Source: DASYZQ01 sp035946175
Lineage (GTDB): Bacteria > Patescibacteriota > Saccharimonadia > Saccharimonadales > UBA4665
Assembly (NCBI GenBank): GCA_035946175.1
Contig: DASYZQ010000004.1
Location: forward strand, 1-43,309
Direction: 5' to 3'
Length of the DNA stretch: 43,309 bases
Shown here: positions 1 to 7,902 of the stretch, piece after piece
Layout: each line of letters opens with the position of its first letter
Position numbering within the stretch: the first letter of the stretch is position 1
The notes under the pieces: model-generated
What the model saw: the letters and a program-made list of their open reading frames with translations, nothing else
Databases searched by the model: none
What the model was told of the DNA's origin: nothing
Position numbers and translations under genes: made by a program

Positions 1-2
1 AG

Positions 3-226
3 AATGAGCAGTACAGCTCACGAGAGCATTTTGAACGGGACATGTTTGTTTTTCCTTACTTACAAAAAGACAGACTTACCGTCATGCTTTCATGCTAGCA
101 AAGGGCGTGGCAAGTGCGAAATGTGTGGATGGCTGGAGTCACATAATTTGTATGCCTGGCGTCACTGCGCATCATATCGACGCCTTTATCGACGATTTGT
201 CAAAGTATAAGCGCCCACGTCATTAA
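3..226 (+). pseudogene. 3' end of an unidentified gene, frame broken
   Basis: The window opens inside a gene. Frame 3 reads protein-like sequence (YSSREHFERDMFVFPYLQKD) up to a TAG near 96-98. From about position 88 frame 2 takes over without a stop and ends at TAA 224-226 with a convincing tail (GWSHIICMPGVTAHHIDAFI then DDLSKYKRPRH). One indel near 88-98 would join them. The tail vaguely resembles the C-terminus of PLP-dependent decarboxylases or aminotransferases, but I do not recognise the family. Either gene decay or a sequencing error. Confidence 0.35.
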
Positions 227-240
227 TCCCAGCAGCTCGG

Positions 241-269
241 TTGACTTTGACAAAACATCTATATATTAT
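241..269 (+). promoter_or_regulatory. Promoter of the methyltransferase gene
   Basis: TTGACT at 241-246 and TATTAT at 264-269 are separated by 17 bp. The ATG at 280 lies 10 nt after the -10 box with no Shine-Dalgarno sequence between, so the mRNA is probably leaderless or nearly so. Confidence 0.6.
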
Positions 270-279
270 CATCTAAACC

Positions 280-1065
280 ATGGACTATGCGGTACAAACT
301 GGAGCAGGAGAACCTGAAGCCCGGGCTGGCAACTATGGACAATATGACCTTGCTGCAGATATGGTGTATGATCGGATTACACAAGAAGGCCAATATTTTG
401 ACTATCCTAATGCGGCCCAAACGATAAGTGAGTTGGTTCCCCCACAAGCCCATATTTTAGAACTCTGTGTTGGCACTGGTAACTTAGCAAGTGAGCTTGC
501 CAGACTCGGGCATCAAGTCACCGGGATAGATTTTAGCGATGAAATGCTTGCAAGTTGTCGCAATAAAACCACAGAACTGCCAGTGAGCCTTATCAAAGGT
601 TCGGCTGAGACGTTCGACTTAGATGACCAATTTGATGCCGTAGTAATACATTCAGGTCACATTATCATTAATAGGGCAAGCGATGGATCTCTCAGACTGA
701 ATGGCGAAAGTGAGGGCTCGATGTCTAGGACCGTTTCATCAATCGGCCCACATGTAAAGCCTGGCGGTAAGCTAATCATGAATATTGAGGAGTGGGATGA
801 TAAACTCGTGCCCTACCAAGACGGATGAGTTTACCTAAGAATTATCGCCGAAGATACTTCGGAATTTGGCACACGGGTCCACGTTTTCTACGATCCAACC
901 AAACAAACTATCACAAAGGAAATAAAGGTACGTCAACCGAAGATTTCGTTTCAGAATTTCATAGAGGAACTCAGACGTAACGGATTCGATAATTTTGAAG
1001 AATATCAGTCACCAAACACGCAAAATCATGACGCGACGATGTTCTGCTGCACGAAAATAACCTAG
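280..1065 (+). pseudogene. Class I SAM-dependent methyltransferase with in-frame TGA
   Basis: The first 182 codons encode a Rossmann-type methyltransferase: motif I is ELCVGTGNLASELARLG near residues 61-77, followed by GIDFSDEM (motif II acid) and the late strand KPGGKLIMNIE. A TGA at 826-828 stops the frame, but the same frame continues open for 78 more codons to TAG 1063-1065 with sensible beta-strand sequence (VYLRIIAEDTSEFGTRVHVF), giving a normal family length of about 261. Other genes here use TGA as stop, so recoding is unlikely. I read this as a nonsense mutation (TGG to TGA would fit) or a sequencing error. Substrate unknown. Confidence 0.7.
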
Positions 1066-1130
1066 TGGATTGTTATAACTAGCCTTGCTACAATATAGAC
1101 AGATTTACAAAATTGAGTAGGAGTTAGTTT

Positions 1131-2129
1131 ATGAGCATTGCCCTTACCGGTATACGGCCAACCGGTGACCTAACAATTGCAAACTACGTAGGTGCTATGC
1201 AGCCTATAGTAGACATGCAAGAGACTTTTGACGGGCCAGTGAATGTATTCGTCGCAGATATACACGGTTTGACCGACCAAGAGCCTGACTTAGTAAATAG
1301 AACGCGGCTAGACACAGCCCGATCTCTAGTGGCTGCTGGAATCGACCCAGAGCGCACTACCGTCTATCTACAAAGCCAAATCGAGGAGGAAACCGTAGCG
1401 CTCGCTGGAATTTTAGATCGTCATACGACAGTTGCTGAACTGTTACGTATACCGACATTGAAGGAGAAACTGAAACGAGGGCAGGAAGCCGAGACCGCTA
1501 CGCTCGCCCTCTTTCGTTACCCAGTTCTAATGGCGGCAGACATTTGCATACAAGATGCTACAGATGTTCCAGTAGGTGAAGACCAAATACCACACATTGA
1601 ATTTACTAGGAGGGTAGCCCGCAGATTCAATAAAGAATACGGTGAGGGGGAGACGGTTCTTGTCGAACCAAGTGTCCTCGCCCTCCAAGCTGTCCGGATA
1701 GCTGCGCTTAATGGCGATGGCAAAATGAGCAAGTCGAGTCCAAATAGTGCGATTTTCTTAAAAGATAGTCCTACAGAAGTGGCCGCCAAAGTTAAACGCG
1801 CGCAAACCGCATTGCCAGGTGAAATGACCCCCGTTCTTGAGAGTCACTTTACGCTTGCCGATGCACTCAGTACATCACCAGAACAAAAAGCCGAGCTCGC
1901 GCATATGAAAGCGGCCCATGAAGATGGGCAGCCAGTCATGAAAGACTTTAAGGTGTTGCTAACGGATCGCATCAATGGTTTTTTAGAAGAATTTCAGGGG
2001 CGCTATGATAGCCTTACAGATGACGAAGTTAGAAGAGTGCTCATCGATGGAGCCGAAAAGGCGCATAACCAGGCACGAACCGTACTTGACCGCACCAAAC
2101 AGGCAATGGGTCTTGTAGCATTCAGCTGA
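1131..2129 (+). CDS. trpS: Tryptophanyl-tRNA synthetase
   Basis: Charges tRNA-Trp with tryptophan in the cytosol (class I synthetase). The N-terminus has the family signature PTGDLTIANYVGA, where TIAN stands in the HIGH position; GEDQIPHIEFTRRVA is the conserved specificity region; KMSKS is at about residues 198-202 (GKMSKSSPN). Length 332 is normal. The start is set by the RBS TAGGAG 10 nt upstream; an extended -10 (TGCTACAAT, 1086-1094) lies about 36 nt upstream. The matching tRNA-Trp gene is 34 kb away in this window. The TIAN variant is less common than HLGN but the enzyme looks intact. Confidence 0.95.
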   Translation: MSIALTGIRPTGDLTIANYVGAMQPIVDMQETFDGPVNVFVADIHGLTDQEPDLVNRTRLDTARSLVAAGIDPERTTVYLQSQIEEETVALAGILDRHTTVAELLRIPTLKEKLKRGQEAETATLALFRYPVLMAADICIQDATDVPVGEDQIPHIEFTRRVARRFNKEYGEGETVLVEPSVLALQAVRIAALNGDGKMSKSSPNSAIFLKDSPTEVAAKVKRAQTALPGEMTPVLESHFTLADALSTSPEQKAELAHMKAAHEDGQPVMKDFKVLLTDRINGFLEEFQGRYDSLTDDEVRRVLIDGAEKAHNQARTVLDRTKQAMGLVAFS

Positions 2130-2191
2130 ATATAGCTAGAAATCTTGATAATCACTCCTAAAAGTTTGATAGCATAGGAAAAACAAATTCG

Positions 2192-2689
2192 GTGGATAAG
2201 CAAAAATTAATTTTAGTTGTATGTAGAGGCAACATTGCCCGGTCTCCTTTTGCTGAGGCCATTATACATAAAGAGCTGATCAATCGAAATCTTGATGGGG
2301 AATACAGTGTAGCTTCTAGAGGTATTCAAGGTACATCTGTTGATCCTGAGCCAGTTAAGTTCCCTAAATTCCCACAATATGGGCAACTATACGAAAATTC
2401 AAGACCAACTTTAGAAAAATTCGGAGTGGATCTTGTCGATCATGTATCAACTACAATTGATGCCGATATCGCTGAATCATCAGACTTAATAATTGCTATG
2501 GATAATGAGGTCATTAGGGGCCTCAACGCTCTATTCCCGAATCAGGCTAACAAAATGCATCTGCTTACCGAAATTGCTAATCAGGATCATGATATTGTTG
2601 ATCCCGCCGGTGTAAGCGGTGCGGAAAAACAGGAGCAGATATTCGACGAAATAGGCAATATAATTCTTTCAAATTTCCCGTATTGCTAG
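2192..2689 (+). CDS. Low-molecular-weight protein tyrosine phosphatase family
   Basis: The active-site loop CRGNIARS (C-x5-R-S) sits at the N-terminus after the first beta strand, as in LMW-PTP and arsenate reductase relatives. DPAGVSG near residue 138 is the DP motif that supplies the general acid. Length 165 is normal. The start is GTG, preceded by a weak AGGAAAAA. Family members dephosphorylate phosphotyrosine or reduce arsenate; the surroundings (trpS upstream, DUF5674 downstream) do not settle the substrate. An insertion around residues 47-65 (DPEPVKFPKFPQYGQLYENS) between the first helix and second strand is longer than in typical members. Confidence 0.85.
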   Translation: MDKQKLILVVCRGNIARSPFAEAIIHKELINRNLDGEYSVASRGIQGTSVDPEPVKFPKFPQYGQLYENSRPTLEKFGVDLVDHVSTTIDADIAESSDLIIAMDNEVIRGLNALFPNQANKMHLLTEIANQDHDIVDPAGVSGAEKQEQIFDEIGNIILSNFPYC

Positions 2690-2902
2690 AATTGGCGAGC
2701 AATGCATAATCTTAATAGGAGCCCAATCTCAAGGTATTAACGGACATTAAGGATTGTCATGCAATGGCATGCGAGGGGTGTCAGGTCGTTAATTTAACTT
2801 GTAATAAAGCTGGGCAAGATTGATGTAGTTGAAACTCGCAATCTTCTAATCGACGGAGGGCCAGTAGACAAAGACTAAAAAGAACTAACGAATAATGGCA
2901 TA

Positions 2903-3253
2903 ATGATAGACATGAAGCAGGCTACGAACATATCGCTTTCCGAGCTAAATTTAATGGCCGAAAAAATGTATGGCACCCTAGTAAAGGCGGATGTTGACAT
3001 AGTTAGAAACATCCTGGTGGTTGATATGGAGATGCACGCCGATGGCGAGGCTTACTTGCTCGAGAATGGGTCAAAACAGTCCGACCTGTGGGGCATCAAC
3101 CTGCACCCTGATAAATTTGGTACAGACGAGTTTATCGAGTTTGACTCGATGATTAATATTCGGCCACGCCAGAGTAATCCCTCGAGGGGTGTGCTAGATG
3201 ACGGTATCCGTGAAAAAATCTATGGGATCATAAAAGGGGCAGTACGTGAGTAG
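2903..3253 (+). CDS. DUF5674 family protein
   Basis: Matches my memory of the DUF5674 pattern along its whole length: ISLSELNLMAEKMYG, the VDIVRNILVVDMEMHADGE core, LLENGSKQSDLWGINLHPDK and SMINIRPRQSNPSRGV. Function unknown; common in CPR bacteria. Two starts are possible: ATG 2903, or ATG 2912, which lies 7 nt after a CATAAT box and would fit the leaderless pattern seen elsewhere here. The 3' end overlaps the next gene by 8 bp, so the two are co-transcribed. Confidence 0.85.
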   Translation: MIDMKQATNISLSELNLMAEKMYGTLVKADVDIVRNILVVDMEMHADGEAYLLENGSKQSDLWGINLHPDKFGTDEFIEFDSMINIRPRQSNPSRGVLDDGIREKIYGIIKGAVRE

Positions 3254-3563
3254 TAGCCATATATTTGACCAAGATAAATGGGCCAAGTTGTCACTTTATG
3301 AGCAGTTGGGGAATATTGGTAGCGAGGTAGGACGAACTATGAATGCTATGCAGCGAGGCGATGGAGTGTCAATGCAAGGTGCTTACTATCGGGCCCTCGA
3401 CCTGATAGATGCGACAGTAGCTAGCTGGTCATCTGCTCCCAGGCGCAAAGAGCTACTACGCGCACGCGAAGAGCTTTCGATTGCAGTTGAATCACAAACA
3501 GTCGACAGAGGCCTGGACGCCTACTTCATGCAATACGCCATTGCTGCGCGTATGGCGCGGTAG
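3246..3563 (+). CDS. Conserved hypothetical partner of DUF5674
   Basis: A 105-residue, probably all-helical soluble protein starting at GTG inside the end of the DUF5674 gene. The block LSLYEQLGNIGSEVGRTMNA recurs in small CPR proteins next to DUF5674. A second conserved-looking block is YYRALDLIDATVAS. No catalytic motif or membrane segment is seen. The overlap with DUF5674 suggests a shared job or complex, but none is known to me. Confidence 0.75.
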   Translation: MSSSHIFDQDKWAKLSLYEQLGNIGSEVGRTMNAMQRGDGVSMQGAYYRALDLIDATVASWSSAPRRKELLRAREELSIAVESQTVDRGLDAYFMQYAIAARMAR

Positions 3564-3667
3564 ACAGCAGGAATGCATTTCAGAAACGTGCATGAAACAG
3601 ATTTTGTTTGCTACCTTTAGCGATTTTGTTGGAAGCAGCCACCAAGTAATCAGTGATAGAATAGCTC

Positions 3668-4540
3668 ATGTCGCCCACAACCTATGACATCAATCATCTG
3701 AACTGGAATATCCAAAGTGGTGGCTTCGACGACTACGATCCCGAAATTCTGCATCCCACGCGCGGTGAAGCCATTACAAAACGTATAGCAGAATTCCGTG
3801 AGGTTAGTGGTATCAGTGCCGTAACACTGACCGATGCATATCGCTGGGATGATTATTACAACGGTGATAGTGGCATCGCAACCCATTTAGGCTTTCGTGA
3901 GGCGCATTATGTTCGTCTGAATGACGAACGGTTGAATCGGGATAACGGTGCGGGTATCGGTATAGCTTTCGCGACAGACGAGCGCGTGCATACAAGCAAA
4001 GCGCTTGATTTGGAAACACGTCAGGGTCTGGGTGTTATTCTGGATGTCGGTAGGTATGGGCTGCAAATTGCCAATGTATATTTGGATTACTTGGATGAAG
4101 GCATACGTATTCGGCAGGTGAGGGCACTCGATGCCGCACTCGAATCCGATATCCCAACACTAGCTATTGGTGACTTTAACGGACTTCGTCCCAACATGCG
4201 TGGCGCCTCAATGTGGGTAAGAGCAAAGGATCTTGCCCTACGTGCTCTCATTAATCCTACGGTGCAGGCCGTTGCTAGAGCCTGTCCCAATCAACGCGAG
4301 CTGGCAACTATTTTCCGCGAGATGAATCGTCGTGAGATAATACGGCTTATGGAATTACTGGGCTACCAAGACGGTGATAGTACCCGTAAGCAACCGACAC
4401 TTCCGGCTAGGTTTCCGATGCTAGGCATAGACTATGTCTTTCGCAGGGGCAGAGTTTCAGTCAGTGATGTTATAGTGCGTCCAATTGATGGCGAGTCCGA
4501 CCATCGACCTATGACATTTCGGTCGACGATTGCCGCTTAG
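3668..4540 (+). CDS. Endonuclease/exonuclease/phosphatase (EEP) family protein
   Basis: EEP-fold metal-dependent phosphohydrolase. Motifs in order: LNWNIQSGG at the N-terminus (metal-binding Asn), a divergent central region, IGDFNGLRP (catalytic Asp and Asn), and ESDHRPM at the C-terminus (Asp-His pair). Length 290 fits. The usual QE motif after the first strand is replaced by VTLTDAY, so the metal site may differ. No signal peptide, so intracellular; substrate (nucleic acid or phosphoester) unknown. An extended -10 (TGATAGAAT, ending 3662) lies 5 nt before the ATG with no RBS, suggesting a leaderless mRNA. Confidence 0.85.
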   Translation: MSPTTYDINHLNWNIQSGGFDDYDPEILHPTRGEAITKRIAEFREVSGISAVTLTDAYRWDDYYNGDSGIATHLGFREAHYVRLNDERLNRDNGAGIGIAFATDERVHTSKALDLETRQGLGVILDVGRYGLQIANVYLDYLDEGIRIRQVRALDAALESDIPTLAIGDFNGLRPNMRGASMWVRAKDLALRALINPTVQAVARACPNQRELATIFREMNRREIIRLMELLGYQDGDSTRKQPTLPARFPMLGIDYVFRRGRVSVSDVIVRPIDGESDHRPMTFRSTIAA

Positions 4541-4559
4541 GGTGGGGTACGCAAAATAA

Positions 4560-4585
4560 AAGGGCTAACTCACTCTCTCGCCCTT
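4560..4585 (+). terminator. Possible terminator after the EEP gene
   Basis: AAGGGC (4560-4565) pairs with GCCCTT (4580-4585), loop of 14 nt, followed by a T-rich but interrupted tail. Confidence 0.45.
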
Positions 4586-4605
4586 ACTTCTTAGAAAACT
4601 ATTCC

Positions 4606-4663
4606 TGGCAGGGGTGGTTGGACAGTGATCGAGCATTCCTCTCTGTTGGAGAAAACGATATTT
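4606..4663 (+). repeat. 58-bp repeat, copy 1, with tRNA-Trp 3'-end motif
   Basis: 46 of 58 positions match the copy at 5755-5812, including the first 17 bp (TGGCAGGGGTGGTTGGA). The first 12 bp equal the complement of the tRNA-Trp 3' end including CCA (36376-36387), and 15 of the first 17 bp match that gene. The rest does not fold as a tRNA. It precedes the Fic gene. Possibly an attachment-site remnant. Confidence 0.6.
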
Positions 4664-4720
4664 ACTGTGGGAACAATCAGGAGTCTCGACATAAATGTTG
4701 AGTTGACCTAAGTTTCAATA

Positions 4721-4759
4721 TTGTAACTTTATAGTGTTTGTGATAGTATTATAAAGTTA
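4721..4759 (+). promoter_or_regulatory. Promoter and palindromic operator of the Fic gene
   Basis: TTGTAA (4721-4726) and TAGTAT (4744-4749) are 17 bp apart. The perfect 10-bp arms TAACTTTATA (4724-4733) and TATAAAGTTA (4750-4759) flank the -10 region and reach the start codon. The encoded protein has an N-terminal HTH, so autorepression at this site is a natural inference. Confidence 0.55.
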
Positions 4760-5676
4760 TGACATACAACAGCCAACTGGAAGCAATATTACAAGCAAGC
4801 GGATGGTCACAAGAGCAGCTTGCCGTTCAATTGGGCGTGTCTTTTCCTACCCTTAATGCCTGGGTTAATAGACGTGCTGTTCCGCGCCCCAAGGCACAAG
4901 CGAAAATTCAAGAGTTGTATGTATCGATCGTTGGCAGCCCAGACATCACAGCAGAAAAACTTACAGCCATCAAAAAAGCCGCCCTTACATACCGTATGAC
5001 CGCGCAAAAGTTAGTCGAAAGCAAAGAATTGCTAGATAAATTGACTTTACACTTGACCTACCACACAAATACCATCGAAGGCAGCACCATGACACTGGCG
5101 GACGTTGAAGATGTACTGTTTGACAACAAAGTACTTACCAATAGGACCGCTATAGAGCAACTAGAGGCTCGTAATCATCAGACCGCACTTTACTGGCTTT
5201 TGGATGAGCTCGTCACCCGCGGTAGGGGATTCAGTGTTACTGAAGAACTTATCACGGGCATACATTTACGTCTCATGAATGGGATTGTCGGTGACGCCGG
5301 GCGATATCGTACTCACACTGTACGAATTATGGGAGCCCATGTGCCACTCGCTAACTGGCAGAAAGTACCAGAATTAATCACTCAGTTCATCAACACTCTA
5401 CAGCAGAACGACAATCTTATCGAGTTGCTGGCACGGTCGCATGCGACATTTGAGAAGATACATCCATTCAGTGATGGTAATGGTCGAACTGGTCGCTTGC
5501 TAATTCTAGCCCTCGCCCTACATGCCGGCTACGTGCCGCCACTTGTGATAAAAGAGCGCAAACAGGCGTACTACAAATATCTAGAGATTGCACAAACCAA
5601 GCATAATCACACGCCGCTAGAGTTTTTTGTGGCAGAATCCATGCAGCTCAGTGGAGAATTACTAGCGCCCGAATAG
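4759..5676 (+). CDS. HTH-Fic protein (AMPylase-type Fic domain)
   Basis: Residues 1-55 form an XRE-type HTH (WSQEQLAVQLGVSFPTLNAW). The Fic core follows, with the catalytic motif HPFSDGNGRTGR at residues 235-246, all key residues present. TNTIEG near residue 107 fits the inhibitory-helix motif [ST]-x3-E-[GN] on the N-terminal side, as in self-inhibited class II Fic proteins. Fic enzymes usually transfer AMP from ATP to protein hydroxyls; the target is not predictable. No antitoxin gene adjoins it, consistent with built-in inhibition. The gene lies between the two 58-bp repeats and carries an operator palindrome up to its ATG. Confidence 0.92.
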   Translation: MTYNSQLEAILQASGWSQEQLAVQLGVSFPTLNAWVNRRAVPRPKAQAKIQELYVSIVGSPDITAEKLTAIKKAALTYRMTAQKLVESKELLDKLTLHLTYHTNTIEGSTMTLADVEDVLFDNKVLTNRTAIEQLEARNHQTALYWLLDELVTRGRGFSVTEELITGIHLRLMNGIVGDAGRYRTHTVRIMGAHVPLANWQKVPELITQFINTLQQNDNLIELLARSHATFEKIHPFSDGNGRTGRLLILALALHAGYVPPLVIKERKQAYYKYLEIAQTKHNHTPLEFFVAESMQLSGELLAPE

Positions 5677-5754
5677 GTAGCTAAGATTCTGCGTCCTGTT
5701 TGCCCTAGAAAATGATCGAACCCTTTTACATCTGTTAAATTAATTGCTGTTTCG

Positions 5755-5812
5755 TGGCAGGGGTGGTTGGAGGAAGATAGAACTTTTCTATCTGTTAGCG
5801 AAAACGCTATTT
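5755..5812 (+). repeat. 58-bp repeat, copy 2
   Basis: Homologous to 4606-4663 with no gaps. This copy contains two clean hairpins: AGATAGAA/TTCTATCT (5775-5793) and TAGCG/CGCTA (5796-5809) followed by TTTT, so it could also terminate Fic transcription. It also starts with the 12 bp shared with the tRNA-Trp 3' end. Confidence 0.6.
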
Positions 5813-5852
5813 TGGAAAGTAGGAAGAATGACACAGAAATAGGAGAAGCGCA

Positions 5853-6341
5853 ATGTTAGGCCTATTTCGACGTCTAGGCAAAGACGAATGTCATTCGGAG
5901 CTCCTCACATCCAAACTCTATAACGAAGATACGTTCTACCCTACGCTCATGAGGGATTTAGATGGCTGCGGAAGTGAAGTAATCATTGAGTGTCCATTTG
6001 TGACACGTCGACGGCTAGACAAATTAATGCCTATCTTTACAAAGCTTAAGGCAAGGAAGATAAGAATTATCGTCAACACTCGTGATCCGCATGAGTACGA
6101 TGAAGAACAACGCCGTGACGATGCACATAGGGTGATTGCGCCGCTGCAACACCTAGGCGTGCATGTGCTATTCACCGGTGGCCACCATCGAAAACTTGTT
6201 ATTTTGGACCGTAACATACTCTACGAGGGTTCGCTTAATGTGCTCTCGCAAAATGACAGTACTGAAGTGATGCGGAGAATCGAGTCGACACGGCTTGCAT
6301 GGCAGATGATCCGGTTTATAGGAATTGATAAGCATACATAG
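5853..6341 (+). CDS. Phospholipase D-like domain protein, single HKD motif
   Basis: A 162-residue protein with one PLD half-site: HHRKLVILDRNILYEGSLN (H-x-K-x4-D, then G-S-x-N) near residues 111-130. Single-motif PLD proteins act as homodimers, as in Nuc-type nucleases or in repair-associated proteins. The N-terminus is soluble, without signal peptide. The strand IIECPFVTRRRLDKL resembles PLD-like domains in helicase-nuclease fusions, suggesting action on nucleic acids, but this is not proven. The start is supported by AGGAG 8 nt upstream. It follows repeat copy 2. Confidence 0.8.
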   Translation: MLGLFRRLGKDECHSELLTSKLYNEDTFYPTLMRDLDGCGSEVIIECPFVTRRRLDKLMPIFTKLKARKIRIIVNTRDPHEYDEEQRRDDAHRVIAPLQHLGVHVLFTGGHHRKLVILDRNILYEGSLNVLSQNDSTEVMRRIESTRLAWQMIRFIGIDKHT

Positions 6342-6394
6342 CGGGAAACAACTGCCGCACAGATATTCTAGTCTAGGGCTACAGGCATGAAAAG

Positions 6395-6426
6395 CTAAAG
6401 CCCCTACAGTTGCGTAAGGGCTTTAG
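6395..6426. terminator. Bidirectional hairpin between convergent genes
   Basis: CTAAAGCCC (6395-6403) and GGGCTTTAG (6418-6426) form a perfect 9-bp stem between the PLD-like gene and the convergent XRE gene. Confidence 0.6.
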
Positions 6427-6451
6427 GATGCTCCTATCTCTACGCTATATT

Positions 6452-7141
6452 CTATGCGACCACTAACAGTTCTTGTGAAGTTTGCCGCGAAGTATTTTCA
6501 ACAAAGCCGCCGTAGTCCTCCTTAAGCGTATGTGCGCTAAATAGGGAAGGTAATTCAGGTCTAGGAGCTGCAGGCACACACCTGCCCTTGTCTAGGTCTA
6601 AGAGGGCTCGCACAAATGGCGTGATCGACTCTTCATAGCTGACCTCAGGGCGAAACGACCATAGGCTTCGTCCGAAGTGTCTCGAAATGGTATACCTTAT
6701 CCATGCTTCCGTCTCGCCCTCCTCATCCAGATCTCGCAACAGGTACGTCCTAAAATGCGGCACTCCTAGTGCACGAAGAACGACATCGCGAGTATTCCTA
6801 TGTGGTGTGAGCTTGCCTTGCTCAAGTTCACTTAAGTAGTCTGGGTGGACACCCATTCTGCTCGCTAATTCTTGTACTGATATCAGGCATTGAATCCTGA
6901 GCGTACGGATGCGTTTGCCCAGCTCAATATCGATTGGCGAGGGTTGGCCATCGAAGTTATTCAGCTGACACTTGCAGTCGACCGGCGGCACACTACCTAT
7001 CTTGATATCACGCGCTAATGAGTCTACAAAAGCATTCATTAGCCCTTTGCGGTCGCCCGCCATTTGTGCATATACGTCAAGCTCCTTGCCATAGTGCTGC
7101 CTAATTACGTTTCTAATTTGTTGTTTAAGTGTACGAGCCAT
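6452..7141 (-). CDS. XRE-family HTH regulator with long C-terminal region
   Basis: The HTH lies mid-protein, about residues 75-130 (GKRIRTLRIQCLISVQELAS, then MGVHPDYLSELEQGK). About 70 residues precede it, with CKC near residue 57, and about 100 residues of unrecognised sequence follow. Length 229. GGAGGAG 7 nt upstream fixes the start. No partner gene overlaps it, so it may be a stand-alone regulator; its targets cannot be read from the sequence. Confidence 0.8.
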   Translation of the reverse strand: MARTLKQQIRNVIRQHYGKELDVYAQMAGDRKGLMNAFVDSLARDIKIGSVPPVDCKCQLNNFDGQPSPIDIELGKRIRTLRIQCLISVQELASRMGVHPDYLSELEQGKLTPHRNTRDVVLRALGVPHFRTYLLRDLDEEGETEAWIRYTISRHFGRSLWSFRPEVSYEESITPFVRALLDLDKGRCVPAAPRPELPSLFSAHTLKEDYGGFVENTSRQTSQELLVVA

Positions 7142-7251
7142 GTCGCAACTCCTCCGTTTAAGTTAATATCCCCACTCGTGTACTAGCATAGCGAGTCTGA
7201 AATAAATTACGGAAGGCTAAACAGCCGCTCAATAACATAATTAAGGATGGT

Positions 7252-7761
7252 ATGATGAGGTTAATGGAGTTTTTAGCGATTATTTCAGGAGTGGTAGTCG
7301 GTGTTGTAGTGTTCGCTGGCCGTCGCATTGATTATGTTCTGATACTGGTTCACTTTGGACATATACGCAGTGTCGCAACATTTGAGACAATCTACGATAA
7401 CGCTGATGACGAAGCAACGTTTTCACTCAATGATAAGAGTTTAGGTGTGAAGACTTATGCCGAGTACTTACGACTACATAATGCGGTGCGCAAGACGGCA
7501 TATACACGCTACAGAATGTTCTATGATAGCTTACTGCGCCTAGTCCTCATTCGTATGCTACCAATCCTGTTACTGCCAGCGATACTATTTTGGTCAAGGT
7601 GGTACTTCTATCTGTTTGGTTTGCTTATCGCCTGCACGGTCATTTTCACTTACAAAAGCTCCATCGTTAGGCACAAAGTTGGCTTCTACCAACGCATGTT
7701 AATTGGTGCAATACTTGCAAATTACCAAAAAGAGCAAAAGAAAAAGGCTAAAGCTAAATAA
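7252..7761 (+). CDS. Small integral membrane protein
   Basis: A 169-residue protein with a hydrophobic N-terminal segment (about residues 5-22) and a hydrophobic pair near residues 97-133 (LVLIRMLPILLLPAILFW, then YFYLFGLLIACTVIF). The intervening ~70 residues are polar, and the C-terminus is very basic (EQKKKAKAK). No enzyme motif seen and family not recognised. GGATGG lies just upstream; ATG 7255 is an equally possible start. Confidence 0.65.
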   Translation: MMRLMEFLAIISGVVVGVVVFAGRRIDYVLILVHFGHIRSVATFETIYDNADDEATFSLNDKSLGVKTYAEYLRLHNAVRKTAYTRYRMFYDSLLRLVLIRMLPILLLPAILFWSRWYFYLFGLLIACTVIFTYKSSIVRHKVGFYQRMLIGAILANYQKEQKKKAKAK

Positions 7762-7771
7762 GGTCAATGCA

Positions 7772-7800
7772 TTGACTAATCCATACCACTAGCGTATATT
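7772..7800 (+). promoter_or_regulatory. Strong promoter of a putative small RNA
   Basis: TTGACT (7772-7777) and TATATT (7795-7800) are exactly 17 bp apart. The predicted start is near 7807. No open reading frame follows before a strong terminator, so it most likely drives an RNA gene. Confidence 0.6.
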
Positions 7801-7806
7801 AAAGAT

Positions 7807-7897
7807 ACAAACCCCAACCGAAGACTACCCCTATTGGGCGGCTGGTCGTAAGATCTAGGTTGTTCCACCCTCTGCCGCAAGGTATGGTGGTTTTTTT
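7807..7897 (+). ncRNA. Putative ~90-nt structured small RNA
   Basis: The transcript from the 7772-7800 promoter would fold as nested helices: CAACC (7815-7819)/GGTTG (7858-7862), GACTA (7823-7827)/TGGTC (7843-7847), CCC/GGG closing a TATT loop, and then a terminator hairpin with a GCAA tetraloop. It does not carry the SRP RNA apical signature or tRNA, tmRNA or RNase P motifs that I can see. Identity unknown. Confidence 0.5.
7865..7897 (+). terminator. Intrinsic terminator
   Basis: CCACC (7865-7869) pairs with GGTGG (7886-7890); inside it TGCC/GGTA closes a GCAA tetraloop. Seven T residues follow (7891-7897). Confidence 0.8.
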
Positions 7898-7902
7898 GTG
7901 GG

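Noticed and set aside
826..828. UGA recoding as Gly, as in some other CPR groups
   Set aside because: Several intact genes end in TGA at overlaps with the next start, for example 10187 and 22466.
2690..2902. Protein-like fragments in the gap before DUF5674 (for example LVIKLGKIDVVETRNLLIDG)
   Set aside because: Short, in different frames, without start signals; perhaps a decayed gene but not identifiable.
4606..4680. Full tRNA or pseudo-tRNA in the 58-bp repeats
   Set aside because: Only the CCA-end motif matches; no T-arm pairing and no 5' acceptor strand is found at the right distance.
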